In this document: positions 37,122-45,205 of the stretch, in pieces | Numbering within the stretch: position 1 is the stretch's first letter | Layout: every line of letters starts with the position of its first letter | Translations under genes and position numbers: made by a program | Notes under the pieces: model-generated | The model's database searches: none | Told to the model about the DNA's origin: nothing | Seen by the model: the letters and a program-made list of their open reading frames with translations, nothing else | NCBI RefSeq assembly: GCF_014306625.1 | Contig: NZ_JACRYL010000017.1 | Coordinates: forward strand, 1-45,453 | DNA from: Pedobacter fastidiosus | GTDB lineage: Bacteria; Bacteroidota; Bacteroidia; Sphingobacteriales; Sphingobacteriaceae | Direction of reading: 5' to 3' | Length of the DNA stretch: 45,453 bases

Positions 37122-38004
37122 TTAAATCCATAATTACATACTTACACCACTTTTGGTAGTATAAGTTGTCGAAGAATATTTTCTTTGCAAGTTTCCCTTT
37201 TTTGAGTGCTTCTCCTTTATTAAGGTTCTTTAATAGATGCGATAATTGTTCAATGTCTTTAACAAAGTAGCTGCAATCATTCCAGTTTATATATTTTTGA
37301 AATGGGCGAACATCAATATCGCCAATTAGGCATGGAGCTACTCCCAGTTGCATGGCTTCAAAAAATCGAAACGAATTGGCACTTGTTCCCCTTGGACAAA
37401 GGGCAATGTAAGATGCCATGATATTTAGGTTAAATTGTTTCCCTTGAATCCATCTTTTATAAAATCTTGTAGGCAAGTTGCCTCCTAAATTAATTTCCGG
37501 ATTATCTTGGTAGACATCGAAAAGCTGTTTTCTTAAGGGATGAGTTCCAATGGATCCATTAAATGAACCAATAAATTTCTTTTTAACAGGAAAAAGTGGT
37601 CGCTTGTGAAGCGCACATAGAATTGGAATGTCAATACCTTTGTTAATGGTTCTTGCTGCTGTAAATTCTAAAGCATTTCCCAAGTTTAATAAAGTACCCC
37701 CATCGAATTGAGTTATCGTAAAGGTTTTTTTTGAATCAATTAGTATATTGTTAACCTTATACTGTAATGTATCCAAACCTTCTCTATTTTCTGCAAAGCT
37801 GTGGTTGATGTGCCATCTCGTCCAAAAGACTGGTAAATAATGCCAATTTGCTTTGTCAGAATCTGGAGTTAACAATTCTGGATTTTTATTTAACCAGATT
37901 AAAAAATCCTGTTCTACTCCATAATCTACATTGTGATTTGGGTAAATAAAGTTTTGAGGTGGAGGCTGAAGAACCTTATTGACAGGAAGAATAAATATTT
38001 TCAC
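37105..38004 (-). CDS. Exostosin-like glycosyltransferase (GT47-type C-terminal domain)
   Basis: This is a 299-residue protein. The C-terminal half has ALCPRGTSANSFRFFEAMQL at 201-220 followed by GVAPCLIGD, the pattern of the exostosin domain: C/P-R-G, S-x-R-x-x-EA, then P-v-i. The first 130 residues are not recognisable as a second Rossmann domain. The start is GTG at 38004, three bases after the GT11 stop. Exostosin-type proteins in bacteria act as glycosyltransferases, but donors are rarely known. Confidence 0.78.
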   Translation of the reverse strand: MKIFILPVNKVLQPPPQNFIYPNHNVDYGVEQDFLIWLNKNPELLTPDSDKANWHYLPVFWTRWHINHSFAENREGLDTLQYKVNNILIDSKKTFTITQFDGGTLLNLGNALEFTAARTINKGIDIPILCALHKRPLFPVKKKFIGSFNGSIGTHPLRKQLFDVYQDNPEINLGGNLPTRFYKRWIQGKQFNLNIMASYIALCPRGTSANSFRFFEAMQLGVAPCLIGDIDVRPFQKYINWNDCSYFVKDIEQLSHLLKNLNKGEALKKGKLAKKIFFDNLYYQKWCKYVIMDLNASIS

Positions 38005-38007
38005 AAA

Positions 38008-38814
38008 TTAAACGTCAATTTGAATCCAATTATTAGGGATAATTTTTTTTGGATATTCCCTATTCACTTTATGCCCTAGCCAGTAACGAGGTACATAAAT
38101 AATTTTATTGGGCTTTTTATTAAGCCAAGCACCCCACCAATGAAATGTACTATTTGAAATGATATTTATATCACTTTCCATAAGAGCAATTAAGCTATCA
38201 ATTTCATTGTCTATAAAAATGGCATTTTCAATATTGAAGGTGTTTTTAATTTTCTCAATTTCATCTGAAATAAAAAAAATTGTTTTGTCTGTTATATCAA
38301 TACCATGTAAAACCTGTTTAAAATAATCAATTGGTAGCAGAGGTGTATTATTATCAATCTCGCTAATTTTCCAATTTTCATAATCACCTAAACGAATTGC
38401 TACACAAACTCTACTTTTTTTCAGTTGTTCAGAATACTTTTTTAAAAAATTTATTTTATATTTTTTCTTTATTTTAAATATAGATCTAACGCGTTCATTG
38501 TTCGCAAAATATTCTTCTGATTGAAAATAGCCATAAATTATTGTGTGATTTTTAATAGAATTAATAATTATATGAGGATTCAAATCTTGGTTTAAATCTG
38601 TAAATTGATAATTTTTGAATTTTAATGAAGCTAAATATGTGAGGTATCTGTATTTTCTTTTAAAATAGTTATTATACCCTCCAAGTAAAAAATATTTCTC
38701 TAAAAGGGTAGTGTTAAATATGAAATCAGTTTTTAATTTTTTGCTAACTGAATCAGCAAATGCAAATTGAAACATATTATTTCCTAGACCTCCTGAATTT
38801 AAAATATTAATCAT
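38008..38814 (-). CDS. GT11-like glycosyltransferase with altered donor motif
   Basis: This is a 268-residue GT11 homologue with GLGNNMFQFAFAD at 9-21 and SNSTFHWWGAWLNK at 220-233 intact. The HxRRxD motif is changed to AIRLGD at 139-144: the first His and the second Arg are lost, while R141 and D144 are kept. It may use a donor other than GDP-fucose, or be impaired. The gene is very AT-rich, overlaps the coiled-coil FkbM gene by eight bases and starts with ATG. Confidence 0.82.
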   Translation of the reverse strand: MINILNSGGLGNNMFQFAFADSVSKKLKTDFIFNTTLLEKYFLLGGYNNYFKRKYRYLTYLASLKFKNYQFTDLNQDLNPHIIINSIKNHTIIYGYFQSEEYFANNERVRSIFKIKKKYKINFLKKYSEQLKKSRVCVAIRLGDYENWKISEIDNNTPLLPIDYFKQVLHGIDITDKTIFFISDEIEKIKNTFNIENAIFIDNEIDSLIALMESDINIISNSTFHWWGAWLNKKPNKIIYVPRYWLGHKVNREYPKKIIPNNWIQIDV

Positions 38815-39694
38815 ACTTTTTAAATAAGTTTTTTGCTTTATGAATTAGTCTTCTTAAATATTTAGTTTTTATGTATTTGGCGTGTAAATTCTGATTTTCA
38901 ATAATTAATTGATCATATTTTTTTTTCAACTCATATGTTTGAATTTTAGATATTATTTCTTGAACCTCTTCTGTTTTACTTATCTTCTTTTTAAAAATTA
39001 TTAAATTTCCATATTCAAAATGATTTTTGAATAAACTTTCAAAGCTAGTTACCTTATTTACGTCAAAAAATAAATTTTCAATTTCATTTGATTCAAGAAT
39101 CAAGCCTTGTTCATACCCCAATCTTTTTAAGATATGTAATATTTTAATCACCTTATTAAAGTATTCATGACTCCATCCATTTATACCATTTTTTTTCAAC
39201 CCACCTCCACCATATTCAAATTCTATTATACAGGGTAATCTTGTTGGATTTATACCTTCTAACTGTTTTAAAATCTCGAATTCAGTACCTTCAGTATCAA
39301 CTTTCAAGAAAGTAATGTTTATTATAGAATATTTGTCAAGAAGTGTTTGAAACAAAATTGCTTGAACATTTTGTTTGTTTTTCTTATCAATTCCCCACCA
39401 ATTTTCATTAATTGATGATAAATCTGTTAATTCATTAGAATAAAATGTAATTTCTCCCTCGAAATCATATATACAAACCTTTTCAAAATTAATATTAAGT
39501 TCTCTAGCAATATTAACAAATGGTTGATGTGGAATCGGATCAATAGCTATACATTTTAAGCCTGATTTTTTATATTCTACACAATAAAAATTATCAGTAC
39601 CAATTCCAATTTCAATTGCAAATCCTTTTTTTGTTGGATCAAAATACTCTGTTAATTTATTAATTATTGATTGGCTTAATATTTCTGGAAACAT
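38807..39694 (-). CDS. FkbM-type methyltransferase with C-terminal coiled coil
   Basis: This is a 295-residue protein. The SAM site is IEIGIGTDNF at 27-36, followed by IDPIPHQP at 51-58 in place of FEP and by KVDTEGTEFE at 131-140. Residues 238-282 are charged with regularly spaced hydrophobic residues (repeated I/V/L/Y every three to four positions) and are predicted to form a coiled coil, followed by a basic tail that could touch membrane. Its ATG shares a base with the TAA of wzt (TAATG). The order Wzt then methyltransferase with coiled coil recalls WbdD in E. coli O9a, so a role in capping and chain-length control is proposed. No kinase domain is present. This is inference from context. 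Confidence 0.8.
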   Translation of the reverse strand: MFPEILSQSIINKLTEYFDPTKKGFAIEIGIGTDNFYCVEYKKSGLKCIAIDPIPHQPFVNIARELNINFEKVCIYDFEGEITFYSNELTDLSSINENWWGIDKKNKQNVQAILFQTLLDKYSIINITFLKVDTEGTEFEILKQLEGINPTRLPCIIEFEYGGGGLKKNGINGWSHEYFNKVIKILHILKRLGYEQGLILESNEIENLFFDVNKVTSFESLFKNHFEYGNLIIFKKKISKTEEVQEIISKIQTYELKKKYDQLIIENQNLHAKYIKTKYLRRLIHKAKNLFKKYD

Positions 39695-40938
39695 TAGATG
39701 ATGTTTAAATTATGAGCAAAAGAGACAGTTCCCCTTACTTCGATTGGATACGGTATTATTTTTGAGTCGATAAATTTTTCTGATATTTGAAATTTCAAAA
39801 TATTTAAAAAATCACCTGAACATAAATCAGAATTTATAAACAAACCAATTGTGTAAGAACCAGGTATCAAATTGATGTTTTTAATATATCCATTTAATTT
39901 TAGGAAGTTTTTTTCTTTAGAAGATTTTTCCAATAGCTCACTTCTTAAATCTATAATCGCTACTCTTTTTTCATAACTATTATAAATTAAAAGAGATAAA
40001 CCTGACATAGGATTTATATTAATCGAATCAATTTCCAAATTGAACATTAGGTCATCAAAGCTTTCAAAAACATTTTTGTTAATTTCAAACTGTTTCAAGC
40101 TTACATATGCATTTAGATTTAGGTGTTCAATATTTATAATGTTGCCATCAGAATTTGAAATATATTTTGATACTACTTTATCAACTTTATCTTGAATAAT
40201 AATTTCACCATTATTAAGTAAAATACAGCTCGAGCATAAACTTATAATCGATTCCATGTTATGGCTTACAAACAACACCGTTCTGCCTTCGCTTTTGCTT
40301 ACATCGCCCATTTTACCTAGGCACTTTTTTTGGAATTCGGCATCGCCAACGGCTAAAACTTCATCAACTATTAAAATTTCAGATTCTAAGTGGGCTGCTA
40401 CCGCAAATGCTAATCGGACATACATTCCCGAACTGTATCTTTTTACTGGAGTATCTAAGTACCGTTCTATTCCGGCAAAGTCAACGATTTCATCCAATTT
40501 ACGCTGAATTTCCTTTTTCCGCATGCCCAAGATGGCTCCATTAAGAAAAATGTTTTCTTTGCCACTCAATTCTGGGTGAAAACCGGTTCCAACTTCCAGC
40601 AAGCTGGCGATTCTGCCTTTGCCAGTTATTCTTCCAGTTGTAGGAGCAGTTACTTTACTCAATATTTTCAATAGTGTACTTTTTCCAGCACCATTCCGCC
40701 CAATAATTCCTACCGCATCGCCTTGCTGAATCTCGAAGTTGATATCTTTTAAACTCCAAACTACATTACTTTCACTTTTGCTATGCTGATCGTTACTTTC
40801 CCCGATGCGCAAAAATGGATCTTCTTTACCTCGAATGCGAGCATACCAACGCTCCAAATCTCTGCTGATTGTACCAGTTCCGATTTGGCCAAGCTGATAA
40901 GCTTTCGAAAGGTTTTCTACTTTAATGGCTACCGACAT
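39694..40938 (-). CDS. wzt: Polysaccharide ABC transporter ATPase with C-terminal glycan-binding-type domain (Wzt-like)
   Basis: This is a 414-residue ATPase. Walker A is GRNGAGKST at 80-88, the signature is YSSGM at 168-172, Walker B is EILIVDEVL at 187-195, and the switch histidine is H226. The insert before Walker A and the GKGRIASLLEVGTGFHPEL stretch are typical of O-antigen and teichoic acid exporters. Residues from about 265 to 414 form an extra domain, as in Wzt proteins that recognise the capped end of the glycan before export. The ATPase part is 37-52% GC in sampled lines and the C-terminal part 17-28%, a sharp shift inside one gene. It is paired with the permease upstream. Confidence 0.92.
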   Translation of the reverse strand: MSVAIKVENLSKAYQLGQIGTGTISRDLERWYARIRGKEDPFLRIGESNDQHSKSESNVVWSLKDINFEIQQGDAVGIIGRNGAGKSTLLKILSKVTAPTTGRITGKGRIASLLEVGTGFHPELSGKENIFLNGAILGMRKKEIQRKLDEIVDFAGIERYLDTPVKRYSSGMYVRLAFAVAAHLESEILIVDEVLAVGDAEFQKKCLGKMGDVSKSEGRTVLFVSHNMESIISLCSSCILLNNGEIIIQDKVDKVVSKYISNSDGNIINIEHLNLNAYVSLKQFEINKNVFESFDDLMFNLEIDSININPMSGLSLLIYNSYEKRVAIIDLRSELLEKSSKEKNFLKLNGYIKNINLIPGSYTIGLFINSDLCSGDFLNILKFQISEKFIDSKIIPYPIEVRGTVSFAHNLNII

Positions 40939-40952
40939 AATATTATTTCAAA

Positions 40953-40988
40953 AGCCCCTCTCCTCCGGGGAGGGGTTGGGGTGGGGCT
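40953..40988. repeat. G-rich hairpin repeat between the two ABC transporter genes
   Basis: The 66 bases between the permease stop and the ATPase start are almost filled by a nested inverted repeat: AGCCCC pairs with GGGGCT, and CCCCTCTCC pairs with GGGGAGGGG around a short loop. It resembles the cores in the array at 2336-2970. On the coding strand it would fold in the mRNA between wzm and wzt and could lower downstream expression. No T-run follows it, so I do not call it a terminator. Confidence 0.75.
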
Positions 40989-41004
40989 CTTTTCCAGAGT
41001 TAGG

Positions 41005-41859
41005 CTAAACCGTATCAACAAAATTTCGCTCCACCTTATTAAAAATTACAATTCCAAAAACGAGTAGGAGCGCAGTAACAGTTGTAGCATACCCCAAACT
41101 TCCCCAGCTAAAACTCCCTTCGCCCAAAAAGCCATATCTAAACGTTTCGATGACGGGGGTCATGGGGTTGTATTCGATGATCCAGCTGTATTTTGGGTAT
41201 TTTTCTAACGCGGTAGATAGGGGGTAAATAACAGTAGTCGCATACATCAGCAATTGGACGCCAAAGCCTATTAAAAAGGCGAGATCCCGATATTTAGTTG
41301 TCAAAGCTGAAATAATCATGCCAGCGCCCAGACCTAATAATGCCATTAAAACAACAATCATGGGGAAAAGTAAGATTGCCCAAGAAGGATGGAAATTTGC
41401 ACCAGAGAAATAATAATAAGCCACTAAGGTTAAGAAGAGGAGCATCTGCACACCAAACCTCACCAGATTACTCACCACAATACTTAAGGGCATAATTAAC
41501 CTTGGAAAATAAACCTTGCTGAAAATACCTGCATTGTCTTTGAAAACAGAAGATGTTTTATTCAAGCAATCGGCAAAATAATTCCAGGCGGTAATTCCAG
41601 CCATATAAAACAGAGGCTTTGGTAAACCATCTGTAGAAATTCCAGCTAAGTTTCCGAATATGAAAGTGAATATGATGGTTGTAAACAAAGGCTGAATAAA
41701 AAACCACAATGGCCCAAGAATGGTCTGTTTATAGAATGAAACAAAATCTCTTCGAACCAGAAGCCACAATAAATCTCGATACGCCCAAACTTCATTGAAC
41801 TTTAAATCAAGTAATGAGGTTTTGGCTTCAATGGTCCAATCGTGATCTTGATCGTTCAT
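41005..41859 (-). CDS. wzm: Polysaccharide ABC transporter permease (ABC-2 type, Wzm-like)
   Basis: This is a 284-residue inner-membrane protein with about six hydrophobic segments and the ABC-2 layout. The N-terminal amphipathic region (LKFNEVWAYRDLLWLLVRRD) is followed by LGPLWFFIQPLFTTIIFTFI, and the late stretch YNPMTPVIETFRYGFLG is the conserved signature of Wzm/TagG/KpsM permeases. I prefer the ATG at 41859; a TTG eight codons earlier is possible. The partner ATPase follows after 66 bases. Together they should export a lipid-linked glycan across the inner membrane. Confidence 0.93.
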   Translation of the reverse strand: MNDQDHDWTIEAKTSLLDLKFNEVWAYRDLLWLLVRRDFVSFYKQTILGPLWFFIQPLFTTIIFTFIFGNLAGISTDGLPKPLFYMAGITAWNYFADCLNKTSSVFKDNAGIFSKVYFPRLIMPLSIVVSNLVRFGVQMLLFLTLVAYYYFSGANFHPSWAILLFPMIVVLMALLGLGAGMIISALTTKYRDLAFLIGFGVQLLMYATTVIYPLSTALEKYPKYSWIIEYNPMTPVIETFRYGFLGEGSFSWGSLGYATTVTALLLVFGIVIFNKVERNFVDTV

Positions 41860-41922
41860 TTCTGTTTTATTAATTGATTCCAATAAAATGTATCCTTGGC
41901 TATTTACTTTTTTCTTGAAATT

Positions 41923-42013
41923 ACGCTAGCGTTAACGATGGGAGCGGCATCCTTTTTGGTTTTCTCTTCCAAAAAGATACAGCGAACAGCCCCAAAGGGG
42001 GTGGCTTTGCCAC
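41923..42013. repeat. Cluster of palindromes in the gap before the permease gene
   Basis: In the 217-base gap between the GT4 and permease genes lie the perfect palindrome ACGCTAGCGT (41923-41932), a longer hairpin with ATCCTTTTTGG at 41950-41960 and CCAAAAAGAT at 41970-41979 framed by GGGAGCGGC and GCGAACAGCCCC, and GTGGCTTTGCCAC (42001-42013). I recall the ATCCTTTTTGG element as an interspersed repeat in related genomes. No coding sequence is visible. It could attenuate transcription into the exporter genes, which is untested. Confidence 0.7.
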
Positions 42014-42076
42014 GTGTTAAAACGCCCAAATTATAAATCAATAAATAGGTTGCCGTTTTAATCAGTGTGTTTAGTG

Positions 42077-43225
42077 TTAAGCGTTAACAAACTTTTTACC
42101 AGTACTTCCATTCTTAATTAATATTTCTATCGCTTTTTTGTATCTATTATAATTGAAAACTTCCATACAATCGCGTTGTAAAATCAGTTTATCGTTTATA
42201 CTTTGAGGATGATCTAAAAAGTACTGAATTTTCTCTTCTATATCCTTTAAGTTATCAGGGTCGACTAAAGCGCCCAGTCTTCCGTTTCGCAATGCATCAA
42301 CACTTCCATCTTTGTTGCCAGCAATTACCTGCAATCCGCTAGCGATCGCCTCAATAAAAACGATTCCGAAACCCTCTTTCTTACTTGGCATAATAAAGAT
42401 ATCCGATAGGAGGAAATGATCCGTTACTTCGGCCTCATCTACAAAACCAATAATGCGAATCCGCTTCTCTAATTGATGCTTTTTTACCAGCTCATCTAGT
42501 CTGCGTTTTTCAAGGTCATCCCATTTGCCACCCAATAAATAAATTAGGTTTGGGTGTTTCTCCAAAAGCGCTGGGAGCAACTCTATATTATGGTCGTAAC
42601 CTTTGTATTTTTCCGAAGATGACAATCGGGAAAGCGAAAATAAAATGATGTTTTCTTCGCTCAGATTGTACCTATTTAATAAAGCTTTAGGTTTATCAAA
42701 GTTTTTAGAAACGTAATAAAAAGGATCCAAACAGTTATTTAAAACTTCTAATTGTGCCTCTGGAATGCCGTGCATCGTGTGGATCTTACTCGCGGTAAAA
42801 TGGCTGACACAAATAATTTTATCTAAACTTTTGAGCACATTAACTTTTGCTTCGGGCAAGGCCCTCCAGATTTCTATTCCATGGGCGATTAGGTAAACTT
42901 TTTTTTTCGGCTGAAGCCTCTTAATCAGATAACCTACATTGAGTAAATGGATATGACTCAATACAATTACATCCGATTTCAAACCTTTTATAAGTGCCTT
43001 GAGCACAAAATATTTTCGATTGAAATTGAATCCGGTGAACTGATCTTTAGTCAAATACCTCGAATCTCTTTCGGTATTTCGATCATACATAGAATAAACA
43101 CAAGGTTCGATGGTATTTTCTTCACTTAAATCGTAAAAAACTCTACACAATGTTCTACATACTTTTTCTATTCCTCCCGTAAAACCAAATGTTTTCAGCG
43201 TTAAAAACAGCACTTTAGCTGGCAT
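42077..43225 (-). CDS. GT4 family glycosyltransferase
   Basis: This is a 382-residue retaining GT-B enzyme. I chose the ATG at 43225 (MPAKVLFLTLKTFGFTGGIE), where the first strand and the GG acceptor loop begin, giving an 11-base overlap with asnB; a start 20 codons upstream would add a hydrophobic stretch and a 71-base overlap. The C-terminal half has LFSLSRLSSSEKYKGYD and KKEGFGIVFIEAIASG with the E-x7-E motif. GC content is higher than in the region downstream of wzt, so it may belong to the conserved flank of the locus. Confidence 0.9.
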   Translation of the reverse strand: MPAKVLFLTLKTFGFTGGIEKVCRTLCRVFYDLSEENTIEPCVYSMYDRNTERDSRYLTKDQFTGFNFNRKYFVLKALIKGLKSDVIVLSHIHLLNVGYLIKRLQPKKKVYLIAHGIEIWRALPEAKVNVLKSLDKIICVSHFTASKIHTMHGIPEAQLEVLNNCLDPFYYVSKNFDKPKALLNRYNLSEENIILFSLSRLSSSEKYKGYDHNIELLPALLEKHPNLIYLLGGKWDDLEKRRLDELVKKHQLEKRIRIIGFVDEAEVTDHFLLSDIFIMPSKKEGFGIVFIEAIASGLQVIAGNKDGSVDALRNGRLGALVDPDNLKDIEEKIQYFLDHPQSINDKLILQRDCMEVFNYNRYKKAIEILIKNGSTGKKFVNA

Positions 43226-45002
43226 GATAAATTCGGTAAAGTGCAAATGCAGAAGACCAATGAAGATTATTATCTCCAAAGGCATGCATCAATGTTTTGG
43301 CCCTTTTATTGGTATAACGGTCAGGATCTGAAATATCTTTATTCTTGCGCATCCATTCCTGAAATGGGAAAGTGAATCCCATTTTTGATCTGTTCCAAGT
43401 TTCGGCTGGCAAATCGTCTTTATAAGCTTCAACTAAGAGCTTTTTCTTCTGTTCGTAACTAAATTTGATTTCATTTGAGATGGAAAGCACCAAGCTCACA
43501 AAATTGCGATCTAAGAATGGAACTCGAACTTCAACACCGTGGCTCATGCTCATAAAATCGGTATCTTTCAAAAGCTGATTTTGCATATACATATTGAACT
43601 CAAACCAGCTGGCTCGAGTTTCGTTACTCGTATTTTTGATGTGTGGGCTCACGGGAATATTTTCAAGGCAATCCAGCACCGTCTTCATGTCGATATCTAA
43701 AAGTTCTGCAATTACATCGGGCGAATAAACTCCACGCAAACATAAATATTCGCCAATAGGAGAGTCTAAACTTAAATAATACAAGCGTTTAAGTTTGATG
43801 TTCTTAAAGTAACGCATACTTTTTAAACTACTTTTACTTAACCAGTTTAAGTTTTGGATTTTATGAATTCGGTCAAATGAAGGGTAACCTCCAAATAATT
43901 CATCGGCACCCAAACCAGAAAGAACCGATTTTATCCCGTTTTCTTTCGCCGCCTTACAAACAAACCAGGTATTAATTCCGTCGTTCGTTGGCTGATCCAT
44001 GTTGTGGAGTACAGTTTCAAAATTTTGGACAAAATCCCGATAGGTTATCAATCGTTCTATTTTGGTTGCATTTATTTTATTGAGCAGTCCTGTTCTCTGT
44101 TTATGTTCGGAGAAATCGATTTCATCAAAATTGGCAGAAATACAACTTAAATTATCCTCGCTAAATTGATTGGCGAGAAGCGTTATAATGCTCGAATCAA
44201 GTCCGCCACTAAATAAAACCCCAATATTTACGTCAGAAACAAGTTGATGTTGTATGGATTTACTTAATTCTTCTCTAATTCTTTTGATGGCGTAATTTTC
44301 ATCAGTAATAAATGAAGAGCTCTCAAATTGAAAATAGGATTGAATTTCGCATGCTGCGGTTCTTAAATCGTATCTTAAAAAGCTCCCTTTTGCAAAGCTA
44401 TGTACATTCTTTAGCGTGGTATACGGTTCAGGAATATGGCCGAAAGCTAGATAATAGATCCTCCAATTTTCATCTTCTTGATTAATATTGGCATGTTGAA
44501 ATGCTTTTACCTCTGAGGCAAAGGTCAATTGACCATTCTCTAAATGATAGTAAAGCGGTTTAATTCCATTGAAATCGCGGACTAAATACACACATTGTTT
44601 GCGCTTATCAAAAATGCTAAAGGCAAAAATGCCATCCAGTTTTTCGAAAGATGCTTCTCCCCATTGTTGGTAAGCGTAAAGAATAACTTCAGTATCGGTT
44701 TGGGTTTTGAAAAGAAATCCTAAGGAAATCAATTCTGTTCTAATTTCCTTAAAATTATAAATTTCCCCATTATAGGTAATCGCGAGGTTATGATCTTGAC
44801 TCTCCATCGGTTGATGTCCGCTCGAACTGAGGTCTAAAATGGCCAATCGCCTATTTCCAAGACAAACATGGGCATCTAAATCTGCATAAATTCCAGAATC
44901 ATCAGGACCTCCATGTTGCATGCTCTCACACATCGCTTTCACACGATGGCTAAGGGTTTCAACAGATTGATTCCGATCAATAATTCCTGCTATTCGACAC
45001 AT
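43215..45002 (-). CDS. asnB: AsnB-type glutamine amidotransferase (asparagine synthase-like)
   Basis: This is a 595-residue two-domain enzyme. Cys2 is the glutaminase nucleophile (MCRIAGI), with NRRLAILDLS at 50-59 and YNGEIYNF at 77-84 in the N-terminal Ntn domain, and the ATP pyrophosphatase loop SGGLDSS at 265-271 in the synthetase domain. Full length is normal for the family. In surface-glycan loci such enzymes usually amidate a carboxylated sugar such as a uronic acid; true asparagine synthesis cannot be excluded from sequence. It is the first gene of the run. The ATG is preceded by an A/T-rich leader with no clear Shine-Dalgarno sequence. Confidence 0.92.
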   Translation of the reverse strand: MCRIAGIIDRNQSVETLSHRVKAMCESMQHGGPDDSGIYADLDAHVCLGNRRLAILDLSSSGHQPMESQDHNLAITYNGEIYNFKEIRTELISLGFLFKTQTDTEVILYAYQQWGEASFEKLDGIFAFSIFDKRKQCVYLVRDFNGIKPLYYHLENGQLTFASEVKAFQHANINQEDENWRIYYLAFGHIPEPYTTLKNVHSFAKGSFLRYDLRTAACEIQSYFQFESSSFITDENYAIKRIREELSKSIQHQLVSDVNIGVLFSGGLDSSIITLLANQFSEDNLSCISANFDEIDFSEHKQRTGLLNKINATKIERLITYRDFVQNFETVLHNMDQPTNDGINTWFVCKAAKENGIKSVLSGLGADELFGGYPSFDRIHKIQNLNWLSKSSLKSMRYFKNIKLKRLYYLSLDSPIGEYLCLRGVYSPDVIAELLDIDMKTVLDCLENIPVSPHIKNTSNETRASWFEFNMYMQNQLLKDTDFMSMSHGVEVRVPFLDRNFVSLVLSISNEIKFSYEQKKKLLVEAYKDDLPAETWNRSKMGFTFPFQEWMRKNKDISDPDRYTNKRAKTLMHAFGDNNLHWSSAFALYRIYHAS

Positions 45003-45053
45003 TTTAATAAGGAGAGCTCAAATGATAATATTTGCAAACCAACTAATACAACT

Positions 45054-45135
45054 GACCAATGAACCAATCACCAATGAACTAAAGACTAATGAACCAAGGA
45101 CCAATGAACTAATGACTAAATGAACCAATAAACCA
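45054..45135. repeat. Minisatellite of five 15-bp units
   Basis: Units of the form GACCAATGAACCAAT start at 45054, 45069, 45084, 45099 and 45114 (the last has 16 bases), with a partial unit to 45135. Units vary at two to four positions. It begins about 50 bases upstream of the asnB start, so it lies in the likely promoter or leader region, where a change in copy number could alter spacing. Confidence 0.85.
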
Positions 45136-45205
45136 TCCTTGCACAGCTTCGCCCCTTCAGTCACATTTTTATTTTAAAAAATGACTGATTCATTTATATT
45201 TTTTT

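Noticed and set aside
40953..40988. Rho-independent terminator between wzm and wzt
   Set aside because: The stem is strong, but no T-run follows on the coding strand, and the two genes must be co-expressed.
43226..43285. Longer N-terminus for the GT4 gene after asnB
   Set aside because: The added 20 residues precede the first conserved strand and would overlap asnB by 71 bases; the ATG at 43225 fits the family start.
45003..45053. Promoter with TTTG and TAnnTTTG boxes just before asnB
   Set aside because: TTTG and TATCATTTG occur, but only about 7 bases apart and with one extra base in the second box, so they do not fit the 19-21 base spacing.
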